From Acheta domesticus (taxonomy: Eukaryota > Arthropoda > Insecta > Orthoptera > Gryllidae): DNA of 64,000 bases. Each line of letters opens with the position of its first letter. The first letter of the stretch is position 1. Shown here in pieces: positions 47,060 to 59,135 of this stretch. The notes under the pieces were generated by a model. It was not told the origin of the DNA. It ran no database searches and worked only from the letters and a program-made list of their open reading frames with translations. The position numbers and the translations under genes were made by a program. The stretch is taken from NCBI GenBank assembly GCA_031308135.1, contig JAHLJT010002884.1, positions 1 to 64,000 of the forward strand. Reading direction: 5' to 3'.

Positions 47060-48020
47060 AAACATTAAAGTTACGTTCAATATAAGAGCGCAATCAAAGA
47101 AGTAAAAGGACGTCCCCCGTACAAAATCACACATAACAACTCATAATCGACGCCAAAATTACCCGAACACTAGTGAAAAACAAAATCTGTAATAAAAAAT
47201 TTGCCGCCAACCGGTTAGACACAATTACCCGGGTTCGAATCCCAGATATGCACCTCCTTAAATTAGCCCCATTCAATAAATAGACGCATTCTCTAGTAAA
47301 CCATTAGCTTTAACAATTCATACTGTTCCTCCGAAATTAACACTAACCAAGTGGCAAACATAATCATTAATAAAATAATTTGTCGCGGATCGGCTAGTTT
47401 AAATTACCCGGGTTCGAATCCCCAAAACTTACATTTTGAAAGTTCCTTTCAAGGAAACGCGCGGTGTCTCCAAAACCATTAGCCATAACAATTCATTATG
47501 AGCGCCGAAATTAGCTGCATGAAAGTGTAAAATATAATCTGTAATCAAAAAATTTGCCGCGCACGGCTGACTTATAGTTTCCCGGGTTCAAAATTCTAAA
47601 ATTTTATCTTTGCGAACGGCCTCTTTCCAGAAAAGGGCGCAGTGTCTCCTAAACATTTGACTTTAACAATTCCCGCTCTGCACCGAATGATGCTGTCAGT
47701 AAGTGCCAACTACAATATGTACTCAAATAATTTGCCGCGAACCAGTTAGTTACAGTTTCCCGGGTTCAAAATATCAGAAATGTACCTTTTCGAACGGCCT
47801 CTTTCAAGAAAAGTGCGCCGTATCTCCTAAACCATTGACCTTAACAATTCCCGCCTTGCGCCAAAATTAACTGTAGGCAAGTGCCAACTATAATCTGCAA
47901 CCAAAAAATTTGCCGCGGACCGGTTAGTTTCAGTTTCTCGAGTTCATATTTCCAAAAATGTACCTCTTCGAACGGCCTCTTTCCAGAAAAACGCGCCGTG
48001 TCACCTAAACAGTTGACCTT
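47060..48020. repeat. Five-unit ~178-bp tandem repeat carrying a tRNA-like B box
   Basis: CCCGGGTTCGAATCCC occurs at about 47228 and 47407. Decayed forms (CCCGGGTTCAAAATTC and similar) lie at about 47580, 47759 and 47938. Spacings are 173-179 bases. Each unit also carries ATTTGCCGCGGACCGGTTAG, then CTCTTTCCAGAAAA, GCGCCGTGTCTCCTAAAC and TTAACAATTCCCG. The first two units keep the perfect GGTTCGAATCC; later ones lose it. Only unit B has the array. Confidence 0.9.
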
Positions 48021-48626
48021 ATAACTCCACCAAGCGAAGAATGAAGGCTGCGATAGCGGCGCGTCGTGGAACTAACAGGGAAAACACGGGTCTGTACGGT
48101 CAGTTTCGCTAGCAAATGGCGCCAGGAGCGGGAAGCGCGTTCAGAGACTGCTTCTACGGAATTTTATCATTAGAAGGTCGGTGACACAAGAATATTCTCT
48201 CGATAAATTTCAAAAGCTACTCCTGTTTTTAAAACAAACTTATAAATTAAATTGATTTCAAAATACAATTTTGAAACAGACTGCATTAAGAAATACATCT
48301 CTAGCTTGTGAATTTCGAAGAATCGAAGAATATTTCATTGTCATTGTTCATATAACTCAAAATTATGGGAAAACTACTAACGTTTGAAGAAACTAACATT
48401 AAAGATCCAATATTGAAGAATATATTGCATTAAGAAAGAAATCTTAATGTTTAATTAATAGTGTAGTTGTGGGAGGATATCGAAAATTTTCAATCTTTTC
48501 AATGGTCGAAATCCCAAAGGCTTTTATTGAAAATAGGATCTTCTGTCATAAGGTGAAGCGAAGTTCTTACTCAGCGGAAACTGTTAATAAAAACTATGGC
48601 GTAGGCAATAAGAAAATCTCATTTTT

Positions 48627-48745
48627 ACTTTCCCGTATACATACGTATATACGGAGTAATACACGTACTATAGGGAAAGTTATGTAATGCTGCGCGATAA
48701 AAAGGCGGATTTTAGTGCAGAAAAAATTCATGGCCGGGGCTTGAT
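48627..48745 (-). repeat. ACTAGTGGTGC-family terminal hairpin fragment, minus orientation
   Basis: ACTTTCCC (48627-48634) and GGGAAAGT (48673-48680) pair around a CGTATACATACGTATATACG core, followed by the family's GTTATGTAATGCTG. It abuts the start of the next unit at 48751. Confidence 0.85.
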
Positions 48746-48750
48746 AACGA

Positions 48751-51700
48751 ACTAGTGGTGCTACAGAATGGCACAGACCTCCCCTTATTTAGTTTACTAT
48801 TTCCTTTGGTGTTGGCTAGCTGTTCGGACTTCACATGTATATTCTTGCCAGTTGCCATCTATCGCCGCCCAAATTACTTTTTTAACTTTTTTTAATTTTT
48901 CGGTTTCTTAATAGTAGAACGGAAATACTATTTTAAGAATATTCATGAACAGTGAAAGCTCGTCCTTAACTGGCGATTTTCTTCGAAAAATTTGGAGCGG
49001 TTTTAAGAGAATTGCGTTTAAGCGTTACTGCAAATGCCATATTTAAAGCTCTTTTTCACTGGAATCATTTGTGTTTTCGAAAAACTTTACTTGAAGTCAT
49101 TTAAAGCACATTAAGTCACAAAGAAATAGTGATTACAAATTATGAGAAAGGTGTATATTAGCGGTGTGAGATCTTTCAAAAAATTACGTTTGTGTAATGT
49201 TGGAAAAAACAAAAAATTCCCCAAAACAAACTTTACGTCATATTAAAGAGTGCAAATAGCACTATCCGTTCGAAAAGTGTAGGAGAAAAAATTTGGGGAC
49301 ATTTTTGAGAAAATAGCGTTTGAGCGTTTCTGGCGATGCAGAATTTTGGGCTAGTTTTCACAGAATACGGTTGAGTTTTCGACAAGTTTTATTTGACATT
49401 ATTTAAAGCACATGTACTCATAAATATAATGTTAACAAATTGCCGTTAATGTAAATATTAACAACGTGGGAGACAAGTCAAAGAAATTTCACTTTTGTAA
49501 GTTATGAAAAAATAAAAGTATAGAGCAACATGACGTTTAAGTCATCTCGTAGAGTACATTAGGCACTATCACTACAAAAAGTTCAAACAAACAATTTTGG
49601 AAGCCAGTTTTTGAGAAAATATGGTTTTTGTAATTTTTTCAAATTGCACACATTGCATGCAATATTGCGTGAAAACTACTAAACGTTTCTAATAAGCGTT
49701 TCGTAATGTGTCGAAAACGTTTCTTAATGAAAGAACTGACTTTAAAGAAAAAAAATTATTTGAAGGAAAAAACATAATCTTAATTTTGTAGTTGGAGGAA
49801 GATACCGAAAAAAAATTCAAACATTTGCAGTTTTTGAAAATTCAGAGTTAACCGTGGAAATCGAACTTACACATACTTAATAAGTGTATTTTACTCTATT
49901 CTTACAAGAAATTTAAAGAAAAATGTTTGGTACGTTTTTGAAGATGATTTTGAAAATAGTCTGGAGGGCTTCATGTAAAGTACCCCCAAATTTTTAGAAA
50001 GTTTTTCAAATTCTCTAAGCTTGGGCGAGAGCCAGATGGATAGGGGTTTCGTCAATTTGTAAAAATCCTACGCGTGTTTTAGGCGCTAGAGGGACGGACA
50101 GACAAACGTACAGACGGACGTTTTGCTTTCAATTGATTTTTTGGCATCAACGGACTTACAAAACAGGGATTCTGGATATACCACGTGTTAGGGGATGCTT
50201 TTTTTCTTAATTTAGCAACTGATTTTATGCACTCTTTCGTTATTAGGGTCCGGCAGTGAATTTTGTTCTGCGGAAAATTTGCCATTTTGTCGGGCAGCAT
50301 TTCATAACTTGCCCTATACTACGTATATTACTTTGTATATACTGTAACTGTACGGCTACAGGCGAGTGAGATAAGTTTTCGTCGCAGGCAATGTCTGCGA
50401 CGTTATTATTTATTTTACCAGGCCGCCGAGCCCCCCCCCCCCGGACGGGATCTGTGGGTAGATGCCCGTTCCTACCCGTCGGCACCACCATCGGGGTTAT
50501 TACGCCCACCTATCATACGTAAAAATCGCTAGTGCGTTCCCCCCCTCCTCTCTCTTCCCTCTCTATCCAGTTGGGAGCACCTGGGGGTTGTTAGGTACTA
50601 GTGGATCGTCAACACACAATAATGAATACAATGACAACAAAAACACACACTGAAAGACAAGAAAACTCTGTATTCAGGACAAAAACATGCAAACAAAATG
50701 GAACATATAGCAAACATACTCTATCAGAAAAGAAAAACAACGTACACTTGATTTGAAACCCTATGGTGTGCGTTGCGCTATGTTAAGTCATGACTTAATT
50801 TATGTTCCCTTCAGATATCTAAATTTAAGATGAACTGTTTATCCCATGCACACTCTGACGATTTTGTTCCCTCTCCCCCCTGTTCACTTAGCTGTTAGTC
50901 GTCGCTGCCACACAGCCGGCTCCTCCTGGGGTCCATCTGCCACCTTCCTGATGTTGCCTCCACAGGGCTGCCTCAGACGCCACCTCCGACAGCCGTTTCA
51001 CCCACACGCTCAATACACCGGTCACAAATCCACTGGTTTGCCTTACTTTCCGCTCCCTCTCTCACACGTCCAACCTCTGTGGCCTCTGCGCACCGTCTCT
51101 CTCGCTAGCTCCGACGAACTCGCCGCCCCTCTGCTTTTCCTCCCCTCTCTCTCTCTCTCACCAACCGGCCAACGCCAGCTCCCCTAACTGAGCCCCCTGC
51201 CCGTTCAGCCGCTAGCACACTCCACTCTTCCAAATCAGTGCATGGTCCCCACATGTGGTATAGCCCGTATACCACAATACATATGTAAACGGGAAGGTAT
51301 AAGTGGATAAAAAGTTGCTAAATTAAGGAAAAAATCCCCTAGCACGTAGTGTGGTTAGAATTTTTTATTTGTGAGTCCTTGATAATGAAAATCTTCCTCC
51401 AACAAGAAAATTGAAGATAGAGATTTTACCTTCAATTAAAATTTGTTCTCCAAAGTGAGTTCTTTCATTTAGGTCCTGTATAATTTTGAAAGTTTAAGTA
51501 GTTTTCTGGCAATATTGTGCGAAATATGTGCAATTAAAAAATTCAATAACAATTTTTCTTAAAAACGGCTCCACATTTTTTCTTTTAACTTTTGGCAGGG
51601 ATAGTGCCTAAATGTGATGACATAAACGTCATGTTGCTCTATTCTTTTTTCTTCAGAATTTACTAATATTTAATTTATTGACATGTCTCTCACGTCGTTA

Positions 51701-52393
51701 ATATTTTCATTGTAGATAATTTGTTCACGTTAGTATATTTACGAGTGTATTTACTTTAATTAATGTCGAAGTTTCTCGAAAACTCAACCGTTTTCAGTGA
51801 AAAGTAGCTCAAAATTCCGCATTTCCATAAACGCTCAAACTCCATTTTCTCAAAAATCTCTCCCATTTTTTCTTCAAATTTTTCGAACGGATAGTACTAA
51901 TTGAACTCTTTAATGTGAGGTAAAGTTCATTTTGGAGTTTGTTTTCAAAAATGACACTGTGTAATTATTTTGAAAGATCTCTCACACCGTTTTTATGCAC
52001 GTTTCCCACAATTTGTACACACCATTTTATTTGTGAGTAAATGTGTTTTAAATGACTTCTAATGAAGGTTTCGAAACCCCAAAAATGTCCTGTGAAAAAG
52101 AGCTTTAAATTTTATAGTAGCGTTGAAACGCGATTTTCTTAAAAACGGCTCCACATTTTTTAAAGAAAATTCCGTTTTTAGACGAGCTTTCACAGTTTTT
52201 TAATAGTCTTAAAATAATATTTCCGTTCTACTGTTAAGAAACCGAAAAATTAAGAAAATGTTTAAAAAAGCAATTTGTGCGGCGATAGATGGCAGCTAGC
52301 AAGAGTATATGGCAACTCCGAATATCTAGCTGAGACCAAAAGAAATATATTTCTATTATGGGAAAGTCTGTGCCATTCTGTAGCACCACTAGT
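48751..52393. mobile_element. 3.6-kb long-inverted-repeat element (foldback-like)
   Basis: The outer 28 bases at each end (48751-48778 and 52366-52393) are perfect inverted repeats beginning ACTAGTGGTGCTACAGAATG. Behind them, the arms stay alignable for over 1 kb: left arm 48751-50343, right arm 51290-52393. The middle, about 0.95 kb, is GC-richer. No transposase is visible. The structure resembles foldback-type DNA transposons. No clear target duplication was seen at the borders. It may be one element or two family copies that landed in opposite orientation, but the perfect ends favour one element. Confidence 0.7.
50344..51289. other. Central segment of the long-inverted-repeat element
   Basis: It has a C-run at about 50430-50443, CT-rich stretches and a 113-codon frame (50846-51187) rich in Pro/Leu/Ser/His with no family resemblance. 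It is single-copy within this window. I cannot tell whether it is the element's own cargo or an unrelated insertion. Confidence 0.45.
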
Positions 52394-52489
52394 TTCAAAT
52401 TGTTATTGCTTTAGTGAGTCTGTATATGCAAAAGTACTGAGACATTTTGTTAGCAAACTTTGCTTTATTCGATCAATAAAGATTAAAAT

Positions 52490-52600
52490 AATATGTTGGA
52501 GAACATTTCGATATTCTCATGGGGGCTTCATGTAAGTATTCCTCAAAATTAAAGGGGTTCTTTTGATTAGTGTGAACTGATGAAAGAGAGATTATCCATT
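52490..52600 (+). repeat. Short ACTAGTGGTGC-family fragment
   Basis: GGGGGCTTCATGTAAGTATT followed by CCTCAAAATT resembles the GGGGGCTTCATATAAAGTAC block of the full copies (57652). Confidence 0.5.
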
Positions 52601-55600
52601 TTCGAGAATATCTAGAGATCGGTTTTGGCCTCTGTGCACTGCAAGATAATTTTTTGCTTTTACTACCTGAATGTCGAATGCAGTAAATGTTGCAAGAGTC
52701 TACACCACCACTTTTCCAGATTTGGGTTTGATAAAAAAAAGGGTCTTAAACCCCAAAAGCCAACGTCATACTTTTCTCGAAACTTTTTCGACAAATGTTT
52801 GTTTCCGAAACTTCTTGTAGTGAAATTCTGAGAATAGTCTAAACAATAAGTGTTCGATATGTTTTTATGAATTTTCCGATGGTTCATTGGAAACTGTGCA
52901 CCTGCACCCGTTAACTCACATTTTCAATGATTTTTTATGCACAGGAATATTTTCATATATTTTCAAAATAGCACAAATTAAGCCAATTCATAAAAAACAA
53001 ACAAAATTAAATTCACAATTCTCAGCCAATATATCTTTCATCATTTTATTCAAAAATATTTATATTTTCAATTATAAATTATAAATATTTATAGACCCGG
53101 TACTGTGCGAGAGAGCCCATTCCAATATTGCTGAAGGTTGAGATAAAAATGCACAGAAAATCAAATAGTACCTTTTATTTTATTGTGAAAGATTATTTTG
53201 GTATTTTCCTTTCATTTAATTTTACATTGATTTCGGCCAAATTCCTGACCACTCATGCTGTGGAGAGGGGGCACTCAAAAGAACTAAATATGCAAAATTG
53301 TACAGAAGAATTATCATAAAAGTCGTATTTTGTAGAATACTGCCTAAGAACATAATCCGGGTCTAATCTGTCTTCCCTTATTTCCTCATGTCTTTCATCT
53401 ATCATTCATCTGCACCTCAAATTGTCCCACATCATTTCCCCTTTTGTCATCTACCCGTCCCTGAAAACATGTGATCTGTAAGAATTTACTTGTTCTCAAA
53501 AAAAGTCGTGTACTCGTAAGACACACACACCTGGTTTAAGAGGCCTAGGGAAACATCGCTTTGAAGATATTCCCGTGTGTTGCAATAATCTTTGTTTTGT
53601 ACGTCATAATCGGCAAACTTCAAAAATCTGTACGATGTAGGATGAGGTGTAATTCTCTATCCACCAGCATCACACTTACAAGGTTCTGTGTCGATGGTTT
53701 CTTTTCAACTAGCCAAAACCATCGTCTTTCCTTAGCCGTGTGACATACTTATACAAAGAACTAGAAAGTTTAAAAAAAGTATAATTTGTAATTACATTCA
53801 AGGTCAGAATATTACTGGGTGCTACCACAATGTATACAAATTTATAATAAACTCCAAAACAAATACACAGAAGTGTTTCAGTCATTTTCAAAGTATATTT
53901 ATAGTCAAGGAGATTGAATGTGATGGGACAGGTTTTTATTATTTTTAATTGCAGCCTAGCAGTTCGAAAAATCTGAAGAAAAAAAATCATAACAATTCGC
54001 GTTTTAAGAGAAACTTTTAATGATTTTCTGGAGCCTGTTCCAGGGTTCTAAGACACAGTAAAAATTACTTTTTCCCTTTAAAAAAATGTTTTTGTATTTG
54101 AATTTGATCTCAGAAAATATCAAAAAATGTTTTTCTGATTGTATTAATTATTTTCTTATTTATCATATTTTTCAGTCAGATAAAACAGTGTTAAATTGAC
54201 GACTAAAATTTAAAATTCAAAAACACGTTTTAGGCTGAAGAGGCATGTGTGTGGTGGGACGGGGACTAAGAAACTTTTCAAAAATATTATTTTTGTGTTA
54301 GAAGTATTTGGTATGTACTCCTATGCCATTTGGTGTAGGGGAACTTTTTACCATTATTACCGGGGGTACCCTTTACACTGTAAAGGTTGTAAGTTGCACC
54401 AATGGATAGTGTCAAATCCGCGATTAAAGCATATTTTCGACCCACCAATAACATTCCTAAATAATGTCTTTCGCATTAGGGGATCACAAAATTCTCTAGT
54501 CAACGGACGGCATATTATCGACGAATGACCGAAAATCTAATTACAATTGTCAGTAGGACTACTGATGAGTATTGAAAAGACAGCGTTTGAAAATTCTAGT
54601 AATTTCATCATTTCTATCTCTTGATTGCAAAATGTGTTCTCAAGTTAATGTTGAAATATCAATTCCGGAACCCGCAGACTTAAGAGAAATGCAATGGTAA
54701 CCCTGAAGATTTGGTCGCAAAGCCAACAGCGATAACACACATTTTTCCTTCTTCCAGGCCATTCAACGCCGACTTGCGTATTAAATGTCACAGAATAGTG
54801 CGACCAAACAAAAATGAATAATGAATTTGAGGTCATTGTGTTGTTTAGACTTTCTTTGCATAATTGTCTCTGCGTCTAATACACTACATACGTGTATAAA
54901 CTATCAATCAACATGGAGTTCATTTAGAGCGTTGCATTTTATATAGTGGCATCCCATTTCAACAATAAGATCATCTTTTCATTATAATTCAAAAAATCAA
55001 CTTTAATTCATTTTATAGTACTTTACTTAAATTATTTTATAAATACATTTAACTTGTTTGAAACCCCAACTCAAAATAGTTTAAAAATGTAATTGTTTAT
55101 ATGTGTTTACAATATTTATTAAAAATTCAAAAAACAAAAATTATAAATATGCAATGCAATATCACTGGAAATGCGTTAGTGGACATATCCCATAACAGAA
55201 TTGGCAATTTTCTAATAAATTGTAAAAAAATATAAAAAAGAGCAAAATTCAATTTTGCAACGATATTTTACACAAGAGGATCCCTATTTGTATTCCATAG
55301 ATTATAGTGAAACTTCCCGAAATTTACAAAATTTGGAAACAATATTGACAATTACAATTTTGAAATGTTTTATGTCTTATGTGGTTCTTTAGTGATCTTT
55401 TATGGATTAGGGAAAACACTGTTTGCGTAGGTTTACTTATCTAGAAGAAGTGGGTGTAACACGATTTAATTCCAATGTCATGTGAAAAACATTGTGTGCA
55501 TTGCTCGTCTTCCGAAAATAAAAATATCGTAACGTGAAAATACAAATTGTTTTACTTTAATTCCATTGGTTTGGATTGTAAATAAAACATAAATTACGTG

Positions 55601-56419
55601 TACATCACACATTATATTGATGTGTGTATATTCAAAGTGATTTCGCAATAGATTAAAGTTGGAGTTTCTTGCTTTGCAAACATTCAGATTTAAAAATATT
55701 TTATAAGAATCATACCTCGATCCTTATTCTCACGTAAAATTACTCGAAGATGTGGTATCACATATGATATTAATGTTCTCGCTAAAGAACACCATGTAAA
55801 ATGCAACCACTCTTACCTTATACTGACGTGAAATAATTCTGATTCCCAAAATAAAAGATCAGACCTCATTCGATTGCTTAGAGCTGCACTTGCCAATAAT
55901 GTCTGTAGCTAAAACTTACATTGTGACTAAATGAACTTTAAATACTCTTATTTTGTTCATTATTTTACATATCAAATTATTTTTCAAAAAAATATAGTCA
56001 TGTTCCGCAACAACACAGTATATTTGCATTTGGTCTTCTGAAAAACGAATGAAGAAGTAATTCACAACTGAAAGCCGCTATCTCGGAGACGTGTTTTGCA
56101 ACTGACTCTAAAACGTATTTTTTAAAGTTATTTATGTTTTCTAATAAAATAACTAGATTAGGCAGGTACTGTGACAAATTATTTACATTGTATATTAAAT
56201 ATTACTATAATAAACGATGAAATGTAGATATGGAACCTATTACTCATTGTTGAGTATTAGTTTTTTGCAAAAAAAGCGTATTAAATTTGTTTTGAAATGT
56301 GTGTTTACTAGGAAATTGCATGCCTTTTTTTATGTAATTACATGTATATACTACAACTCATGTAAAACTTTTCGTTGCTTTAATATTTACTTTCAAATAT
56401 TTACCATAATAAAACTCCC
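52601..56419. other. AT-rich DNA, no gene recognised
   Basis: Only short open frames occur (for example 54247-54528, 93 codons), with no family resemblance. No clear repeat was found by eye. Confidence 0.5.
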
Positions 56420-56550
56420 GATTGCCGCCATTTTGTAATGTTCACGATGAATAGTCCCGCCCCTCTGAAATAAAGCTAAAGCCGATTGGTCAGCTCCATC
56501 CCGTAGGGCGGGGCAGGGGCATGCAAACGAAGGTAAAGTTCGGCTCAGGA

Positions 56551-58030
56551 CATCGCTCATGTTTTGTGAGACCAAGGGTACATTTTTTGTCATTTTCTTA
56601 ATTTTTCGGTTTCCTATTGGTAGAACGGAAATATTTATTTTAGAATATTAAAGAACACAAAAACCTAATCCTAAACGGCAATTTTCTTTTAAAAATTATG
56701 TGTCGTTTTCACGGAAATTTCGTTTTAGCGCTACTAAAAATGCAAAATTTGAAGCTCATTTTCATAGAGAATTTTTAAGTTTTCAAAATACTTTATTTGA
56801 AGTTATTTAAAGCACTTAAAGTCCGAAATATAATGTTTACAAATTGCTGGTGATGTGAATATTAAAGATGTGAAAGATCCTTTAAAAAAAATTCATATGT
56901 GTAATTTTTGAAGAATCAAAAAAAAAAACTCAAAATAAACTTTACGTCATATTGAAGAGTGCCATTAGCACTATCCCATCGAAAAGTTTGAAGAGATTTT
57001 TTAGCCGTTTATGAGAACATGGCGTTTGAGCGTTTCTGAAATTGCGGAAATTTGAGCTAGTTTTCACAGAACACGGTTGTGTTTTCCATAAACTTTACTT
57101 GACATTATGTAAAGCACATGTACTCATAAATATAATAATGTGAACAATTCGCAGCTAGTTTAAATATTAACGACGTGAGAGACAAATAAAATAATTATAT
57201 TTTTGCAATTTTTTGAAAAAACGAAAGAATACAACAATATAGCGTTTATGTCATCTCATACGGTACATTTAGCATCATCCCTACCAAAAGTTTCAAGAAA
57301 AAATTTGGAGCCGTTTTTAAAAAAAATTAGTTTTTGTAATTTTTTAAAATTGCACATTTTGCACACAATATTGCGCGAAAACTACTAAAATATTCAAAAG
57401 AATGTACATGACCTTAAACAAAGAACTCACTTTGGAGAACAAATTTTATTTGACGGAAAAACCTCTGTCTTCAATTTTGTAGTTGGAAAAAGACGCCAAA
57501 AAAAATTCAATCTTTCACAATTTTCGAAAATTCATAGTTATCCGTGAAAATCGGACCTATGCCATTTTAATAAGTGTATCTTACTCTATTCATACAAGAA
57601 ATTTAAAGAAAAAATTTGGAGCCGTTTTTGAGAAAATTTTTAAAATTCCCGGGGGGCTTCATATAAAGTACCCCCAAATTTTGAAGAATCTTTTTCAAAA
57701 TCTCAAAGCTTCGACTAGAAGCAGATCGACCGGGAATATTCATTTTGGAAGATATCGTACGTTAGGTTTAGGCGCTAGCAGTGTTCACAGACGGACCGAC
57801 ATACGGACAGACGGACGTTTTCTTTTCAACTGTTTTTTCGGTATCAAGGACCTAGAAAACAGGGTTTCTGGCTACACCACGTGTTAGGGGATTCTTTTTC
57901 TTAATTTAGCAACTGGTTTTATCCACTTCTTCGTATTCACGTCCCGACAATTAATTTTATTCCGCCGAAAATCGGCGATTTTTTCGCGGAGCATTACATA
58001 ACTTTCCCTATACTACGTATATCACTCCGT
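56551..58030 (+). repeat. ACTAGTGGTGC-family copy, 5'-truncated
   Basis: It enters at TTTTTCGGTTTCCTATTGGT (about 56600) and runs to the terminal hairpin CTTTCCCTATACTACGTATA (58012), cut off after CACTCCGT by unrelated DNA. It is very close in order and sequence to 29390-30515, including the GACGGACAGACGG-type stretch at 57790-57820. The 134-codon frame at 57483-57887 is repeat sequence and shows no protein family. A GC-rich patch (56430-56550) precedes it. Confidence 0.85.
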
Positions 58031-58032
58031 GA

Positions 58033-58879
58033 CAGGCGCGGATCCAGACTTCTCTTTTGGGAGGGGTCACGTTAAGACCCAAGCGCATTTATTTCGGAAA
58101 GGGTGGAGGGAACGGAATGTAATAACATGTTTTTGACGTATGTTATGCGTATATCAGATTGACTTTATTACACTATAAATATATTAGAAATTCAGTATAC
58201 CTATATCTGGTATCAATCAGCTTACGATTGTTACGATCCTCACCCTTAGCCCCTGGGGGTGGGGCGGGTGTAACTTTGGAATTTTGAACGGTAACTCCCA
58301 TTTTTACAACATCATGTCAAAAATATGTCAATTTTATTCGGTACATTTGTTTCAAAAAAATTAAAGTGCATACAGTTATCAACAATAACTTTCAAATTAG
58401 CAAAAATAACTTTTATTTGATGCAACATGAAACAGTTTGTGAAGAAACTTATATGAGAAAAACATGTAAATGTGTGCAATGAAAAAAATGTATTGTTAAT
58501 ATGTATGTAATAAATAATGTATGCATATAATAAATAAACCAAATTATGCTTTTATTTTTCTCACAATTATTTATCTCAATTTCATTTTTCCTTTTTAACA
58601 ATTTTTCGTTTATAGTGTTCTTTCATATATTAATAAATTTGCACCACATTTGAATCTCCTTCAACGGCGATTCTTCTATATTAATGTTGTTAATTCCTTA
58701 TAATTTTGGGGACAACTACACCGAGACATGCAAACATCTAATAAATTTAATTTAATGCAAAATTTAATATATTGCAAAGAACTGATCTGATTCTTTTTGC
58801 ATTGCCATGGTGCTTTGTATAATTAAAACCCAAATAAAGTAACGTCATTGAAATACTGTTCATCAAGAACGAGATCTGT
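58033..58879. other. Unassigned DNA; possible DNA-transposon terminus at 58033
   Basis: CAGGCGCGGATCCAGACTTC at 58033-58052 resembles terminal sequences of some insect DNA transposons and begins exactly where the repeat copy is cut. I found no matching inverted end, so it is only a possibility. The rest is AT-rich without genes. Confidence 0.3.
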
Positions 58880-58884
58880 CAAAA

Positions 58885-59041
58885 GATACTTTTGATACCG
58901 GATTCGAACTCAGCGACAGTAAAACATTCAAATAAGATATTTTATGCGTCAGACTCTATTCTCGCTCATCAACTGAACTAAAATTCTCTAGCCGGATTAG
59001 GGCTTAGCGACAGCAAAATAGTTTTCAATAAGATCTTTTAG
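58885..59041 (-). repeat. Two-unit tRNA-like tandem repeat, interrupted by insertion
   Basis: Unit 1 (CCGGATTCGAAC... to AAAATTCTCTAG, ending about 58989) is followed by unit 2 (CCGGATTAGGGCTTAGCGAC...), which runs to ATCTTTTAG at 59041 and resumes at 63896 with GTGTCAGGCACTATCCTCG. On the minus strand unit 1 carries GAGTTCGAATCCGG, a B box. It probably derives from a tRNA or SINE. Confidence 0.7.
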
Positions 59042-59135
59042 CAGTGGCGAAGCTGAAGGGTAATCTGGGAGGCTTATACTATTCAAATTATTTTACAGTA
59101 AAATCTGTCGTTGTGCGCCATTTTTCAATATTTTT

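Larger units (their letters stand above)
43845..48330. repeat. Unit B of the diverged tandem duplication
   Basis: This is homologous to unit A. It is longer because it gained about 1.3 kb around SINE copy 4 (44520-45840) and the 178-bp tandem array (47060-48020). End landmarks: GATGATTAT-free AT-rich sequence with CTACTCCTG...AACTTATAAATTAAA at 48218-48250 pairs with CTACTCGTAATTG...TTGTAAATTAAA at 42580-42610. Confidence 0.75.

Noticed and set aside
48751..52393. LTR retrotransposon with long terminal repeats
   Set aside because: The terminal copies are inverted, not direct, and no gag or pol sequence lies between them.
54247..54528. 93-codon frame with several Cys residues
   Set aside because: Cys spacing fits no zinc-binding motif that I know, and the surroundings are AT-rich non-coding DNA.
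57483..57887. 134-codon frame
   Set aside because: It lies wholly within an ACTAGTGGTGC-family copy and is not conserved as a reading frame in the other copies.
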